DNA of 64,000 nt, from the NCBI RefSeq assembly GCF_008122265.1, contig NZ_CP043042.1:2604001-2668000 (forward strand), written 5' to 3'. This DNA is from Marinobacter fonticola. GTDB taxonomy: Bacteria > Pseudomonadota > Gammaproteobacteria > Pseudomonadales > Oleiphilaceae. This document shows positions 1-9,461 of this stretch, piece by piece. A program made the position numbers and the translations under genes. The notes under the pieces were generated by a model. It was not told where the DNA came from, searched no databases, and worked only from the letters and a program-made list of their open reading frames with translations. Within the stretch, counting starts at the first letter, position 1. The number at the start of each line of letters is the position of its first letter.

Positions 1-157
1 ATTCGCCACAGGGCAGAACCTCGATGGCATGCAGATGCACGTCACCTTCCCGGGTCAGCGCGAAGCGGGCGTTGGTCCCACCGATATCGCCGACCAGTTC
101 TAGCACGGTTTGATCGGTAATGGGGGGTTGATCAGTCATGGAGGCTTGGTCAGTCAT
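1..157 (-). CDS. glk: Glucokinase, N-terminal part (gene continues beyond the window)
   Basis: Only the first ~52 codons are present. The translation contains [16 protein letters not shown], the phosphate-binding motif of the ROK/glucokinase (Glk) family, which phosphorylates glucose with ATP in the cytoplasm. The first ATG (155-157) overlaps the edd stop codon as ATGA, and a second in-frame ATG lies at 137-139; both are followed by a similar TDQ sequence, so the exact start is uncertain. The overlap indicates edd-glk co-transcription and translational coupling, as in HexR-controlled Entner-Doudoroff operons. The product feeds glucose-6-phosphate to Zwf, encoded nearby. Confidence 0.85.
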   Translation of the reverse strand, partial: MTDQASMTDQPPITDQTVLELVGDIGGTNARFALTREGDVHLHAIEVLPCGE

Positions 158-1974
158 GCGTCATGATTCCAGAAAAAACTTGCGCCCTCCTCCGGCGTCC
201 CGGCGGAACGACGGAGCCACCCGAACAATTCTCGACCCAATCCGGTATGCGCCCGGGAGAGGTCAACCTGCGCCGGCTCCCGCGTGACCAATTCCTCGTC
301 AGGGACCTCGAGGTCCAGACGCCCTTTAACCGCGTCCACGCAGATCGTGTCACCCGCCTTCACTTTAGCCAGCGGGCCCCCATCCAACGCCTCGGGATAA
401 ACATGAATCGCTGCCGGCACTTTACCGGATGCGCCCGACATGCGGCCGTCTGTGACTAACGCGACCTTGAAGCCACGATCCTGGAGGACGCCGAGGTACG
501 GTGTCAGTTTGTGCAGCTCCGGCATGCCGTTGGCTTTCGGCCCCTGGAAACGCACCACCACAATGCAATCCTTATCCAAGTCGCCAGCATCGAACGCCTT
601 TGCCAGATCGTTCTGGTCATCGAAAATGACCGCGGGCGCGCGCACCACATGGTGCTCCTTCTTCACGGCGGAGACCTTGATCACACCGCGCCCCAGGTTG
701 CCATCGAGCACCCGGAGGCCGCCCTCCGGTGCGAAGGGATCGCTGGCAGAACTCAGCACGTCCGGATTTCCGGTTTCCTTGGCTGCGGGCGTCCAGACTA
801 GTTTTTCGCTCTCCAGCGACGGCATACGGGTGTAGCGATCCAGCCCACGGCCCACAACGGTTTCCACGTCCTCATGCAGATAGCCATGCTCCAGCAGCTC
901 CCGAATCAGGAACGGCGTGCCGCCTGCGTCGTGGAACGCATTCACGTCCTCCTGGCCATTGGGGTAGATCCGTGTCATCGACGGTACCGCTGAAGACAGC
1001 TCGGAATAGTCGTTCCAATCGATCGTGATCCCTGCCGCTTTGGCAATCGCGATCCAGTGCATGGTGTGATTGGTTGAACCGCCGGTCACCAGCAACGCAA
1101 CCAAGGCGTTGACGATACTCTTCTCGTCCACCATGTTACCCAGGCCAAGCTTGCCACCGTTGGGCCGGGACAGCCGGATCACCTGTTCGGTAGCCTCGCG
1201 GGTCAATGTATCGCGTAGATCGGTATTGGGATGAATAAAAGCCGAGCCCGGTACATGCAGCCCCATGACTTCCACCAGCAGCTGGTTGCTGTTGGCGGTG
1301 CCGTAGAACGTACAGGTGCCGGGACTATGATAGGACTGGCTCTCGGCTTCAAGCAGCTCGTCCTTACCGACCTTGCCCTCGGCATAAAGCTGGCGCACGC
1401 GCTGCTTCTCTTTATTGGGCAATCCGGATGGCATGGGGCCTGCAGGCACCAGGATCGTCGGCAGGTAGCCGTAGCTCAGTGCGCCAATCATCAGGCCCGG
1501 CACAATTTTGTCGCAAATCCCCAGCAGTAATGTGGCGTCGAACATATTGTGACTCAGCGCCACCGCCGTACTCATAGCGATCACATCGCGCGAGAACAGG
1601 CTCAGCTCCATGCCTGGCTGACCCTGTGTCACACCGTCGCACATGGCGGGCGTACCGCCGGCAAACTGGGCTACCGAACCCATGCCATGAGCCGCTTCGC
1701 GGATAATATCGGGGAAACTCTGGTAAGGCTGATGGGCGGACAACATGTCGTTGTAGGCCGAAACGATAGCGACGTTGGCCTGGTTCATAAGCTTAAGCGT
1801 GTCTTTGTCGGACTTTCCGCATGCGGCGAAGCCGTGGGCGAGGTTGCCACATGACAGTGTGCCCCGTTGCGGCGACTGCTCACCGAGTTGTGCCATGCGC
1901 TGCAAATAGTCCTCACGCTCCGCCCGGCTGCGATCGATTATCCGCTGGGTTACTTTTTCCACGATCGGATGCAT
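154..1974 (-). CDS. edd: 6-phosphogluconate dehydratase
   Basis: Converts 6-phosphogluconate to 2-keto-3-deoxy-6-phosphogluconate, the committing Entner-Doudoroff step. The 606-residue protein is full length for Edd of the IlvD/Edd family. Iron-sulfur cluster cysteines are visible in [29 protein letters not shown] and [11 protein letters not shown]. The start ATG follows AGGAG at a 6-base spacing. It is divergent from gapA and overlaps glk by 4 bases. Control by HexR is inferred from the operator-like word in the shared intergenic region. Confidence 0.96.
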   Translation of the reverse strand: MHPIVEKVTQRIIDRSRAEREDYLQRMAQLGEQSPQRGTLSCGNLAHGFAACGKSDKDTLKLMNQANVAIVSAYNDMLSAHQPYQSFPDIIREAAHGMGSVAQFAGGTPAMCDGVTQGQPGMELSLFSRDVIAMSTAVALSHNMFDATLLLGICDKIVPGLMIGALSYGYLPTILVPAGPMPSGLPNKEKQRVRQLYAEGKVGKDELLEAESQSYHSPGTCTFYGTANSNQLLVEVMGLHVPGSAFIHPNTDLRDTLTREATEQVIRLSRPNGGKLGLGNMVDEKSIVNALVALLVTGGSTNHTMHWIAIAKAAGITIDWNDYSELSSAVPSMTRIYPNGQEDVNAFHDAGGTPFLIRELLEHGYLHEDVETVVGRGLDRYTRMPSLESEKLVWTPAAKETGNPDVLSSASDPFAPEGGLRVLDGNLGRGVIKVSAVKKEHHVVRAPAVIFDDQNDLAKAFDAGDLDKDCIVVVRFQGPKANGMPELHKLTPYLGVLQDRGFKVALVTDGRMSGASGKVPAAIHVYPEALDGGPLAKVKAGDTICVDAVKGRLDLEVPDEELVTREPAQVDLSRAHTGLGRELFGWLRRSAGTPEEGASFFWNHDA

Positions 1975-2290
1975 GTATCTCTCCTAAATGTCTACCGCTG
2001 CCTGAATGTCTACCACTGCACAGTCCCCTGAATTGCCGGCTCGCGCTTGAGCGTTGCGCCGGGAACGTGCAGAGATCACCCCAGTCTAATTTTTAACCAA
2101 AATCCGCCAATAAGAGCGATTATGGATGTAATGCTACGTAATTCATTTGCAATTTTCACGAAATAATCTACATAAAACGAATTTATTTTGTTATGTTTAC
2201 TACATCAATTTGGCATACCGACCTGGAGAGGTCCCGATCCCCCTCCAGGCCGCCGACATAGACAACAAGCAGAGTCCGCGGAGGCCTGAT
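1975..2290. promoter_or_regulatory. edd/gapA divergent promoter region
   Basis: This 316-bp stretch holds no gene. It is AT-rich in its middle. A possible gapA promoter is TTGCAA (2147-2152), a 16-bp gap and TACATA (2169-2174). The word TTTACTACA (2196-2204), reverse TGTAGTAAA, matches the conserved half of HexR operators and recurs in the zwf/hexR intergenic region. The gapA ribosome-binding site GGAGG is at 2280-2284. The HexR assignment is inference from the shared word and the gene context. Confidence 0.5.
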
Positions 2291-3298
2291 ATGACTATTC
2301 GAATCGCTATCAACGGTTTTGGACGCATTGGCCGCAACACATTGCGTGCCCTTTATGAAAATAACTACCGGAACGACATGCAGGTTGTCGCCATCAATGA
2401 CTTGGGCGACGCCGAAACCAACGCTCACCTGCTCAAGTACGATAGTGTTCATGGACGCTTCGGCGGTGATGTCAGCCACGATTCGGAATCGCTATCGGTC
2501 AACGGCGACCGCATCGCCATTATCGCCGAACGCGATCCGGCAAAGCTTCCCTGGAAAGACTATCACGTCGACGTCGTTCTCGAATGCACCGGGATTTTCA
2601 CCTCCCGTGATGAAGCCGCCGCTCATATCCAGGCCGGTGCCGACAGCGTGATCATCTCAGCCCCTTCCGGAGACGCCGATGCCACCATTGTTTACGGCGT
2701 CAACGATGACGTGCTGACCGCTGAACATCAGATTATTTCCAACGCATCCTGCACCACCAACTGCCTCGCACCGGTGGTTAAAGCCATACACGAGGGTGTG
2801 GGCATCGAAAGCGGTCTGATGACCACGATCCATTCCTACACCAACGACCAAAAGCTCAGCGATGTCTACCACAAGGACATCTACCGGGCGCGTTCGGCGA
2901 CCCAATCCATGATTCCCACCAAGACCGGAGCGGCTGCCGCTATCGGCTTGGTGCTGCCCGACTTGGATGGCAAGCTCGATGGCCTGGCCGTGCGCGTGCC
3001 GACGATCAACGTCTCTCTGGTGGATCTGAGCTTCATTGCCAGCCGCGAAACCACAACCGACGAAATCAACGCCCTGGTTCGCGAAGCGGCCGAGAAGAAT
3101 CCAATTCTGGGCTATAGTGAAGAAAAACTCGTCAGCATCGACTACAACCATTCTGCCTTGTCGAGTGTTTTCGATGCCAATCACACGCGGGCACTGGGCC
3201 GTCACGTGAAAGTCATGGCGTGGTACGACAATGAGTGGGGCTTCTCCAACAGAATGCTCGATAACACCCGTACCCTCATGGCGGCCCGTAATAAGTAA
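2291..3298 (+). CDS. gapA: Glyceraldehyde-3-phosphate dehydrogenase, type I
   Basis: Oxidises and phosphorylates glyceraldehyde-3-phosphate with NAD(P)+ in the cytoplasm. The 335-residue product starts [15 protein letters not shown] (Rossmann dinucleotide motif), has the catalytic [11 protein letters not shown] with Cys154, and the partner His181 in [10 protein letters not shown]. An in-frame upstream ATG at 2147 would add 48 unrelated residues; the start at 2291 has GGAGG six bases upstream and matches the family N-terminus. pyk follows after 54 bp, so the two are probably one operon acting on the triose phosphate released by Eda. Confidence 0.97.
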   Translation: MTIRIAINGFGRIGRNTLRALYENNYRNDMQVVAINDLGDAETNAHLLKYDSVHGRFGGDVSHDSESLSVNGDRIAIIAERDPAKLPWKDYHVDVVLECTGIFTSRDEAAAHIQAGADSVIISAPSGDADATIVYGVNDDVLTAEHQIISNASCTTNCLAPVVKAIHEGVGIESGLMTTIHSYTNDQKLSDVYHKDIYRARSATQSMIPTKTGAAAAIGLVLPDLDGKLDGLAVRVPTINVSLVDLSFIASRETTTDEINALVREAAEKNPILGYSEEKLVSIDYNHSALSSVFDANHTRALGRHVKVMAWYDNEWGFSNRMLDNTRTLMAARNK

Positions 3299-3352
3299 GG
3301 CCCCAACCCCGCGGCCGCAAAGCACTCACTTAAAAGAACCAGAGGATTTTCA

Positions 3353-4801
3353 ATGCTCAGGCGCACCAAGATCGTCGCCACACTGGGACCCGCCACCGAC
3401 TCCCCCGAATCGCTCGCCGCCATCATTGCGGCGGGCGTCGATGTGACCCGTCTGAATTTCTCCCATGGCAGCGCCGAAGACCATATGGAGCGCGCGCGTC
3501 GTGTGCGGGAAGCTGCCGAGGCTCAAGGCCGGTTCGTTGCCCTGTTGGCCGATCTGCAAGGTCCGAAGCTTCGGATCGCCCGCTTCACGGATAATAAAAT
3601 TACCGTACAGGCTGGCCAAACGTTTGTTCTCGATGCCGCGATGGACAAAGAGGCCGGCACCGAGGAAAGGGTCGGTATAGATTACGAGCAACTGATTCGA
3701 GACGTGGTTCCCGGCGACATTCTGGTGCTGGACGATGGCCGCATCGAGATGGAAGTCGAACATGTGGACGATCACAGTATTTCGTCCCGCGTATTGATAG
3801 GCGGCCCCCTGTCGAACAACAAAGGGCTGAACAAGCGTGGCGGCGGTCTTTCGGCCGATGCGCTGACCGCCAAAGACAAGCAGGACATCAAGACTGCTGC
3901 CGCCCTGGGGGCCGATTATGTGGCGGTGTCTTTCGTCCGCACTGCGGATGATATGCACACCGCCCGGGCGCTTTTGCGTGAGGCCGGCTCTCAAGCTGCT
4001 CTGATTGCAAAGATCGAGCGTGCGGAGCTTGCGCATAACACCGACCAGCTTGATGCCGTTATCGAAGCCTCCGACGCCGTCATGGTCGCTCGCGGCGATC
4101 TGGCGGTGGAGATTGGCGACGCCGAACTGGTCGGGGTGCAGAAACACATCATCAGCCGCGCACGAAGCCTCGACCGTGTAGTGATTACGGCCACCCAAAT
4201 GATGGAATCGATGATCGAGAACCCGATGCCAACCCGGGCCGAAGTATCGGATGTCGCAAATGCCGTCATGGACTACACCGATGCCGTGATGCTGTCTGCC
4301 GAAACCGCGGTGGGGGATTACCCCAGGGAAGCCGTCGACGCTATGGTGCGCATCTGTCTGGGCGCGGAAAAGCAGCCTTCGATGCACCAATCCAACCATC
4401 GCATCCATGAACGCATGGAACGCGTCGACGAAGCTATCGCCCTGTCGGCCATGTACGCCGCCAATCACTTGGAAGACGTCAGTGCCATCATCTGTTTGAC
4501 GGAGACCGGCGCCACTCCCCTGCTGATGTCGCGGATTAAGTCGAGCCTGCCCATCTACGCCTTCTCTCGGCACCACAGCACTCAGCACAAGGTTGTGTTG
4601 TATCGTGGTGTGCAAACCGTACCTTTCGACTCAGAACTGGTTCCCAACGAAGAAACCAACGCGCGCGTGGTAGCGGAGCTGGTAGACCGTGGCGTGGTCA
4701 AGGAAGGTGACCTCGTGGTGGTCACTAAAGGCGATTACGTTAATGCCCAGGGCGGCACGAATACGATGAAGATTGTTCGGGTAGGCGCGGCTATCCAATA
4801 G
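3353..4801 (+). CDS. pyk: Pyruvate kinase
   Basis: Transfers phosphate from phosphoenolpyruvate to ADP. The 482-residue length suits a bacterial PykA-type enzyme. Visible motifs are KIVATLGPA and TRLNFSHGS at the N-terminus, KIERAEL (the conserved active-site lysine), [13 protein letters not shown], and [11 protein letters not shown] with [16 protein letters not shown]. The C-terminal allosteric domain is complete. The start follows AGAGGA. It lies 54 bp after gapA and is followed by an intrinsic terminator. Confidence 0.96.
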   Translation: MLRRTKIVATLGPATDSPESLAAIIAAGVDVTRLNFSHGSAEDHMERARRVREAAEAQGRFVALLADLQGPKLRIARFTDNKITVQAGQTFVLDAAMDKEAGTEERVGIDYEQLIRDVVPGDILVLDDGRIEMEVEHVDDHSISSRVLIGGPLSNNKGLNKRGGGLSADALTAKDKQDIKTAAALGADYVAVSFVRTADDMHTARALLREAGSQAALIAKIERAELAHNTDQLDAVIEASDAVMVARGDLAVEIGDAELVGVQKHIISRARSLDRVVITATQMMESMIENPMPTRAEVSDVANAVMDYTDAVMLSAETAVGDYPREAVDAMVRICLGAEKQPSMHQSNHRIHERMERVDEAIALSAMYAANHLEDVSAIICLTETGATPLLMSRIKSSLPIYAFSRHHSTQHKVVLYRGVQTVPFDSELVPNEETNARVVAELVDRGVVKEGDLVVVTKGDYVNAQGGTNTMKIVRVGAAIQ

Positions 4802-4873
4802 GGTCCGCTTACAGGATAGATCTCACCCGAAAGACTGACGACTGCGTTTGGTGCTCCCACCATCGTGGACTTT

Positions 4874-4915
4874 GGCAGGGAAACCCCTCTCCCAGAGGTT
4901 TCTCCTGCCCTTTTT
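4874..4915 (+). terminator. Intrinsic terminator of gapA-pyk
   Basis: A long imperfect hairpin (GGCAGG...AAACC, CCTCT / AGAGG, TTTC...CCTGCC) is followed by TTTTT. It lies 73 bp after the pyk stop. Confidence 0.85.
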
Positions 4916-5084
4916 ATTTCTTCTTTTTTCTTCCTTTCCCTTTTTCCCTCTCATACCGCTAGCGCTAGTCATACCGCTAGCGCAAGCACGCCTAGAGTTA
5001 TCCCATTCGCCAGTTAGCGCCGAAGGTAAGCATTTAGCACTGATGAAAGTGGTGAAAGTGAAGAAAGTGAAGAAAGTACGCTTA

Positions 5085-5110
5085 TAAAAAAAGCGCCCGC
5101 AGGCGCCTTT
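5085..5110 (-). terminator. Intrinsic terminator of the zwf-pgl-eda operon
   Basis: Read on the minus strand: AAGGCGCC, a three-base loop, GGGCGCTT, then a run of T. It sits 26 bp past the eda stop. Confidence 0.85.
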
Positions 5111-5135
5111 CCAATCGTTTTTTTGAACTTGGCAT

Positions 5136-5792
5136 TCAGCCTTTCAGCAAAGCCAGGCTCTCTTTCGCGATCGATGTAATCCGGTCCCAGTCTCCAGCGT
5201 CAATCGCATCTTGCGGCGTCAGCCAACTGCCGCCGACAGCGGCGACGTTTTCAAGACTCAAGTAGTCCGAGGCCGTTTCCTTCTTGATCCCTCCCGTCGG
5301 GCAAAAGCAGACATCCGGGAACGGGCCTGCGAACGATTTCAATGCATCGACGCCCCCCGAAACCGCAGCCGGGAAAAACTTGAAGTGGCGGAATCCGCGC
5401 TGATAGCCCATCAGCATTTCGGACATTGTGGCTACGCCAGGCAACAATGGCGCTCTCGCGGTGATCGCATGCTCCAGCAGTGATTCGGTCACGCCAGGGG
5501 TAATCACGAACCGGGCGCCAGCCTTGTCCACATCGCGGTATTGCTCGATTGTGGTGACGGTGCCGGCACCCACCCAAACTTCGGGCAACTCGGTACGCAA
5601 TTCGTGGATCGCATCCAGGCCATACGGCGTACGCAGAGTAATTTCCAGGATATTGATACCGCCAGCCACTAGCGCCCGACCCAGCGGGAGGGCATGTTCC
5701 GGCTTGTTGATGGCGATAACCGGCACCAGAGGACAGGCTTCCAGCAATGCCTGAACCTGGTTGCGGTGTGCTTCTGTCAGCAATGAGGGCAT
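5136..5792 (-). CDS. eda: KDPG aldolase (2-dehydro-3-deoxy-phosphogluconate aldolase)
   Basis: Cleaves KDPG to pyruvate and glyceraldehyde-3-phosphate, completing the Entner-Doudoroff route. The 218-residue protein has the Schiff-base Lys138 in HFKFFPAA and Glu50 in LEITLRTP, plus the phosphate-binding CPTGGI. The ATG at 5790-5792 is preceded by AGAGAG at 8 bases; an in-frame TTG just upstream is less likely. It follows pgl by 21 bp and is last in zwf-pgl-eda. Confidence 0.96.
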   Translation of the reverse strand: MPSLLTEAHRNQVQALLEACPLVPVIAINKPEHALPLGRALVAGGINILEITLRTPYGLDAIHELRTELPEVWVGAGTVTTIEQYRDVDKAGARFVITPGVTESLLEHAITARAPLLPGVATMSEMLMGYQRGFRHFKFFPAAVSGGVDALKSFAGPFPDVCFCPTGGIKKETASDYLSLENVAAVGGSWLTPQDAIDAGDWDRITSIAKESLALLKG

Positions 5793-5813
5793 CAAAATTT
5801 CTCTCTTTAAAAT

Positions 5814-6533
5814 TCAGGGGCTCCAGAACAAACGGACACCGGCGCCGAGAAACGCCCTAACGGGCATCTCTCGTATGGCCTTCATATCGCTAATCGCGGT
5901 CATCAGCGTATCCATCTTGTCGTCGCCACGAAGATGCAGGGCAACCCATTCCGCCCCTTCCAACGCACTTCGGGTCAGCGACAACCGTGGCAATGGCTGA
6001 GATGCGGGATGTAGCGCCATGCAACGGTCTGCGAGACTCTCATCCAGTGCTCCGTCGATCTCCGGCGCGTCCGGAAACAGTGAAGCGGTGTGGCCATCGT
6101 TGCCCATGCCGAGGATCACCACGTCGAGCGGCCAGGCCATCTCGGCCAGAGCGGCTTCCGCGAGCGGCTGCCCGGCATTGGCGGTATCGTGCTTCTGTTT
6201 CAAACCGACAAAGCGAGCCTTGTCAGCCGGACCTTGCAGCAGCGTTTCCCGGAGCAACCGCTCATTACTGTCGCTGGAGTCCGTCGCCACCCAACGTTCG
6301 TCTGCCAGGGTGATGTCTACCCGGGACCAATCCAGGGGCATCTCCCGCAGTTTTTCAAAGAACGGCTTGGGTGTACTGCCGCCGGAGACTGCCATGCTCG
6401 CGCGATCCTTCACCTCTAACGCCTTTGCAAGACGTTCAGCGACAGCATCGGCCAGACGCGAAGCAATCTCTGCAGCGTCCTCGCCAAGTACCGGTTCAAT
6501 CGTCGGTGGCCAATCCACCTCAGGCATCTTCAT
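5814..6533 (-). CDS. pgl: 6-phosphogluconolactonase
   Basis: Hydrolyses 6-phosphogluconolactone, made by Zwf, to 6-phosphogluconate. The 239-residue protein is of the DevB/SOL family: [24 protein letters not shown] and [16 protein letters not shown]. The start was placed at MKMPEVDW because GGAG lies five bases upstream; in-frame ATGs at 6548 and 6527 are alternatives. The reading frame overlaps the end of zwf by 14 bases, so translation is probably coupled. Confidence 0.94.
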   Translation of the reverse strand: MKMPEVDWPPTIEPVLGEDAAEIASRLADAVAERLAKALEVKDRASMAVSGGSTPKPFFEKLREMPLDWSRVDITLADERWVATDSSDSNERLLRETLLQGPADKARFVGLKQKHDTANAGQPLAEAALAEMAWPLDVVILGMGNDGHTASLFPDAPEIDGALDESLADRCMALHPASQPLPRLSLTRSALEGAEWVALHLRGDDKMDTLMTAISDMKAIREMPVRAFLGAGVRLFWSP

Positions 6534-7995
6534 ACCAACTCCTGCCATCTCGGGTTATCAGGGCAATCGACGCCACCGGACCCCAGGTGCCGGCCGCGTA
6601 GCGTTTGGGTGGGGAAGCGTGCTCTTCCCAGTTGGAAATGACCTGGTCGACCCACTTCCAGGCATACTCCACCTCGTCGCGACGCACGAAGAGGTATTGA
6701 TTGCCTTTCATGGCTTCCCAAAGCAGACGCTCGTACGCATCCGGTATGCGCTCCTGGTCAAAGGTCTCGGAGAACGTCAGTTCCAGTGGGCCTTGCCGCA
6801 GGCGCATCCCCTTATGCAACCCCTGGTCTTTCGTGAGGATTTGCAAGGACATACCTTCATCCGGTTGTAGCCGGATAATCAGCTTATTCGCGGCCAGATG
6901 CTTTTGATCGGGATCGAAGATGTAATGCGGCGCCGGTTTGAAGTGAATAATGATCTGCGACAGCTTCTCCGGCAGACGTTTGCCCGTCCGAATATAGAAA
7001 GGCACGCCGGACCAGCGCCAATTGGAGATCTCCGCCTTTAGCGCCACGAAGGTTTCCGTGGAACTGCCACGCACGGCATCTTCCTCTTCGAGATAGCCGG
7101 GCACCGGTCGGCCCGTTGAGGTTCCGGCCGTGTATTGACCACGCACCAAATGGGTTTCGACCAAATCCGGCGTTATCGGTCGCAGGGCCTTGAGTACCTT
7201 GACCTTTTCATCCCGAATACTGTCTGCCGACAGGTCGGACGGCGGGTCCATGGCGATCAGACATAGCAACTGCAGCAAGTGATTCTGGATCATATCCCGC
7301 ATCTGGCCGGCTTTGTCGAAGTAGCCCCAGCGCCCTTCGATGCCAACGCTTTCAGCCACAGTTATCTCCACATGGGAGATGTGGTTCTGATTCCACTGGG
7401 TCGCAAACAGGTTGTTGGCAAAGCGCAGCGCGATCAGATTCTGGACGGTTTCCTTACCCAGATAGTGATCGATACGGAAAAGCTGGTTTTCATTGAAGAC
7501 CTCGGCCAGCTCGTCATTGATTTCGTGGGATGATTCCAGATCGTGCCCAATCGGCTTCTCGACCACGACGCGCGTCGCCCCGTTTATACAATCCGTCTCT
7601 TTGAGGTTGCGGGCGATCATGCCGTAGATGGACGGTGGCGTCGCCATATAAACGATCAAAGCGCCGCCGCCCGTCTCGCGCCACTCGCGCAGACTGACGT
7701 AATCGTCGGTCGCCGCAAAATCGAGTTGTTTGTAATCGATGCGACTGAGGAAGCGGGACATCACGGCCTCGTCGAGCTCATCCACCTTGACGTATTCCTG
7801 CAGTTTCTGCTTCAGCTTCTCCCGTGCACCCTCGGCGTCATAGTCCTGCCGGGCCAGAGCGAGAATGCGCGTTTTCGGCGCAAGGAGGTCGGCCGCGTCA
7901 AGCTGGTATAGTGCGGGGAAGAGTTTACGCTGTGCCAGGTCACCCAGGGCGCCAAACATAATAAGGTCGCACTGGTTTTCGTTTTTCCGGCTCAT
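6520..7995 (-). CDS. zwf: Glucose-6-phosphate 1-dehydrogenase
   Basis: Oxidises glucose-6-phosphate to the lactone with NAD(P)+. The 491-residue protein has the N-terminal dinucleotide motif [15 protein letters not shown] and the active-site signature [13 protein letters not shown] (residues 174-186), with VEKPIGHDL before it. The start ATG follows AAGGA at 6 bases. It heads zwf-pgl-eda and is divergent from hexR, the usual arrangement for HexR control. Confidence 0.97.
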   Translation of the reverse strand: MSRKNENQCDLIMFGALGDLAQRKLFPALYQLDAADLLAPKTRILALARQDYDAEGAREKLKQKLQEYVKVDELDEAVMSRFLSRIDYKQLDFAATDDYVSLREWRETGGGALIVYMATPPSIYGMIARNLKETDCINGATRVVVEKPIGHDLESSHEINDELAEVFNENQLFRIDHYLGKETVQNLIALRFANNLFATQWNQNHISHVEITVAESVGIEGRWGYFDKAGQMRDMIQNHLLQLLCLIAMDPPSDLSADSIRDEKVKVLKALRPITPDLVETHLVRGQYTAGTSTGRPVPGYLEEEDAVRGSSTETFVALKAEISNWRWSGVPFYIRTGKRLPEKLSQIIIHFKPAPHYIFDPDQKHLAANKLIIRLQPDEGMSLQILTKDQGLHKGMRLRQGPLELTFSETFDQERIPDAYERLLWEAMKGNQYLFVRRDEVEYAWKWVDQVISNWEEHASPPKRYAAGTWGPVASIALITRDGRSWYEDA

Positions 7996-8108
7996 TCATC
8001 GTCCTTCAAAGCTGTTTAGGCGCCTTTTTGTCTCTGCATCGCGCACTGTTCTGTTTCTACATCACGCAACACGGGTGACAACGCTCAGGCGCGGTCCTCA
8101 GTAAACAA

Positions 8109-8124
8109 TGTAGTAATTTTGACA
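8109..8124 (+). promoter_or_regulatory. Candidate HexR operator, zwf side
   Basis: TGTAGTAATTTTGACA is an imperfect palindrome with TGT/ACA ends and shares TGTAGTAA with two other sites in this sugar cluster. The factor assignment is inference from the HexR regulon. Confidence 0.45.
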
Positions 8125-8171
8125 AAATAATGGCATCAAAAACCCATAATTCCAAGAATATTTATTTAATC

Positions 8172-8191
8172 TTGACTATTTTACTACACAA
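8172..8191 (-). promoter_or_regulatory. Candidate HexR operator, hexR side
   Basis: The minus strand reads TTGTGTAGTAAAATAGTCAA, with TGTAGTAAAAT matching the left half and centre of published HexR sites. It lies 19 bp upstream of a TATAAT hexamer (8210-8215) that is the likely hexR -10 box, so it could serve autorepression. Confidence 0.5.
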
Positions 8192-8268
8192 GCGACGTAC
8201 GAAAACCGGTATAATCCGCAGTCATAGCGTCTATTCAGTCAAGCAGAGTCTATCCGGGATAGCCAAAC

Positions 8269-9141
8269 ATGAATAAAACCAGTGACACCACTGCACCGAA
8301 TCTGCTGGAACAGATCCAGGGGAAGCTCGAGAGCCTGAACAAATCCGAGCGTAAGGTCGCTGAAGCCATCCTCCGCGATCCCAGTGCAGCCACCCGTTAC
8401 AGCATCGCCGCCTTGGCGCGGGCCGCCGATGTCAGCGAACCTACCGTCAATCGCTTCTGCCGTGGTTTCTCAACCTCCGGCTTCCCGGATTTTAAGATTC
8501 AACTGGCCCAAAGCATCGCCACCGGCACGCCTTATGTCAGCCAGAATGTGCGCCCTGACGATGACGTTGCCACCTTCTCCGACAAAATCGTACTCAGCAC
8601 AATAGCCAGCTTGGATAAGGCGCGGCAGGCGCTTGATCCTGTCGCTATCGGAACCGCTATCGACTACCTGATCCAGGCCAAACAGATCAATTTCTTCGGC
8701 ATGGGCGGTTCCGCGCCAGTGGCGATGGACGCTCAGCACAAGTTCTTCCGTTTCAATATTCCGGTTGTCGCCTACGACGACGTGCTGATGCAGCGCATGG
8801 TAGCCGCCGGCAATCATACCGGCGATGTCATCGTGGTTATTTCCTATACCGGGCGTACCCGGGACCTGGTGGACATCGCCGAATCCGCCCGCAACAATGG
8901 CGCGACGGTGATTGGCATCACTGCCCCCAACTCCCCGCTCTCCAGAGCCTGCACCGTAGCCTTGGAAGTAACGGCACCCGAAGACACCGAGGTTTACATG
9001 CCGATGACCTCGCGCATCATTCACCTGATGATCATCGATATCCTGGCCACAGGCGTAACCCTGAAACGGGGCAGTGATTTCCAGGGTCACCTAAAGAAAA
9101 TCAAGGACAGCCTCAAACCGACCCGCTTTAGCGCTGAGTAG
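8269..9141 (+). CDS. hexR: HexR-type transcriptional regulator (RpiR family)
   Basis: Cytoplasmic DNA-binding repressor of Entner-Doudoroff genes in pseudomonads and related bacteria; KDPG relieves binding in the characterised proteins. The 290-residue product has an N-terminal HTH_6 domain (roughly 1-80, with [12 protein letters not shown] and [11 protein letters not shown]) and a C-terminal SIS phosphosugar-binding domain (roughly 125-255, [13 protein letters not shown] and VVISYTGRT). It is divergent from zwf. The ribosome-binding site is weak. Confidence in the family is high, and the HexR label rests on context. Confidence 0.93.
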   Translation: MNKTSDTTAPNLLEQIQGKLESLNKSERKVAEAILRDPSAATRYSIAALARAADVSEPTVNRFCRGFSTSGFPDFKIQLAQSIATGTPYVSQNVRPDDDVATFSDKIVLSTIASLDKARQALDPVAIGTAIDYLIQAKQINFFGMGGSAPVAMDAQHKFFRFNIPVVAYDDVLMQRMVAAGNHTGDVIVVISYTGRTRDLVDIAESARNNGATVIGITAPNSPLSRACTVALEVTAPEDTEVYMPMTSRIIHLMIIDILATGVTLKRGSDFQGHLKKIKDSLKPTRFSAE

Positions 9142-9158
9142 TTGTCAGGTGCCTACTC

Positions 9159-9186
9159 GGGAGCGGCACCCACACAAGCCGCTCCC
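9159..9186 (+). repeat. Perfect 9-bp inverted repeat after hexR
   Basis: GGGAGCGGC and GCCGCTCCC flank a 10-base loop, 17 bp past the hexR stop. No T-run follows on the plus strand, so it may end transcription poorly or protect the hexR 3' end. Confidence 0.6.
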
Positions 9187-9243
9187 CTAAAATTCCCCAC
9201 CGTCCCCTGCTACGCCCCTCCTCCCCCTTAAAACTCACCCCCC
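9184..9243 (-). other. G-run cluster with quadruplex-forming pattern (minus strand)
   Basis: The plus strand has C-runs at 9184-9187, 9195-9198, 9204-9207, 9215-9218, 9223-9227 and 9238-9243. On the minus strand five consecutive runs of at least four G are separated by loops of 4 to 7 bases, fitting a four-tetrad G-quadruplex. The stretch lies in the 320-bp hexR-lamB gap, which otherwise holds only short hairpins (9159-9186 and 9334-9354) and the lamB leader. Confidence 0.55.
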
Positions 9244-9333
9244 TTTTCTCCCGGTCTGGATGATGTGACGTCCTATTGCATTGCGGACTATGGATACGGG
9301 TTTCCCGAAACATGGGCAGGAAGCCGGGAAGAT

Positions 9334-9354
9334 GGCGCCCCGAGAACGGGCGCC
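9334..9354 (+). repeat. Inverted repeat upstream of lamB
   Basis: GGCGCCC, seven bases, GGGCGCC: a perfect 7-bp stem about 107 bp before the lamB start. It could be a leader hairpin; its role is unknown. Confidence 0.45.
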
Positions 9355-9461
9355 TCGGTCTTTCCTGGGGTGAGTAAACGCCTAGCGGTCTGGCTGGAGC
9401 CCGCTTGACCTGACGGTGACGAACCCTGCGCTCATAACAACACGAAAAGCACAGGACAGAG

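Larger units (their letters stand above)
4802..5135. other. pyk-eda convergent intergenic region
   Basis: 334 bp without a convincing gene. Besides the two terminators it has a pyrimidine-rich tract (4907-4950), a 15-bp direct repeat TCATACCGCTAGCGC (4951-4965 and 4969-4983), and a purine-rich stretch (5060-5075) whose two GAAGAAA words are complementary to two TTTCTTC words at 4917-4923 and 4927-4933. A 79-codon open frame across it is a low-complexity translation of these tracts and is not called. Confidence 0.5.

Noticed and set aside
2147..2290. Longer N-terminus for gapA
   Set aside because: The added residues are unlike GAPDH, and the start at 2291 has a strong binding site.
3350..4615. 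A 421-codon open frame on the minus strand
   Set aside because: Lies antisense to pyk, whose motifs are all intact; the translation is a His/Val/Gln-rich shadow.
4951..4983. Tandem 15-bp repeat as a possible CRISPR or operator
   Set aside because: Only two copies, no spacers and no cas genes; probably simple duplication in intergenic DNA.
4848..5087. 79-codon hydrophobic ORF with a KVKKVKK tail
   Set aside because: It runs through the pyk terminator and repeat tracts, has no ribosome-binding site, and its composition mirrors the pyrimidine and purine runs.
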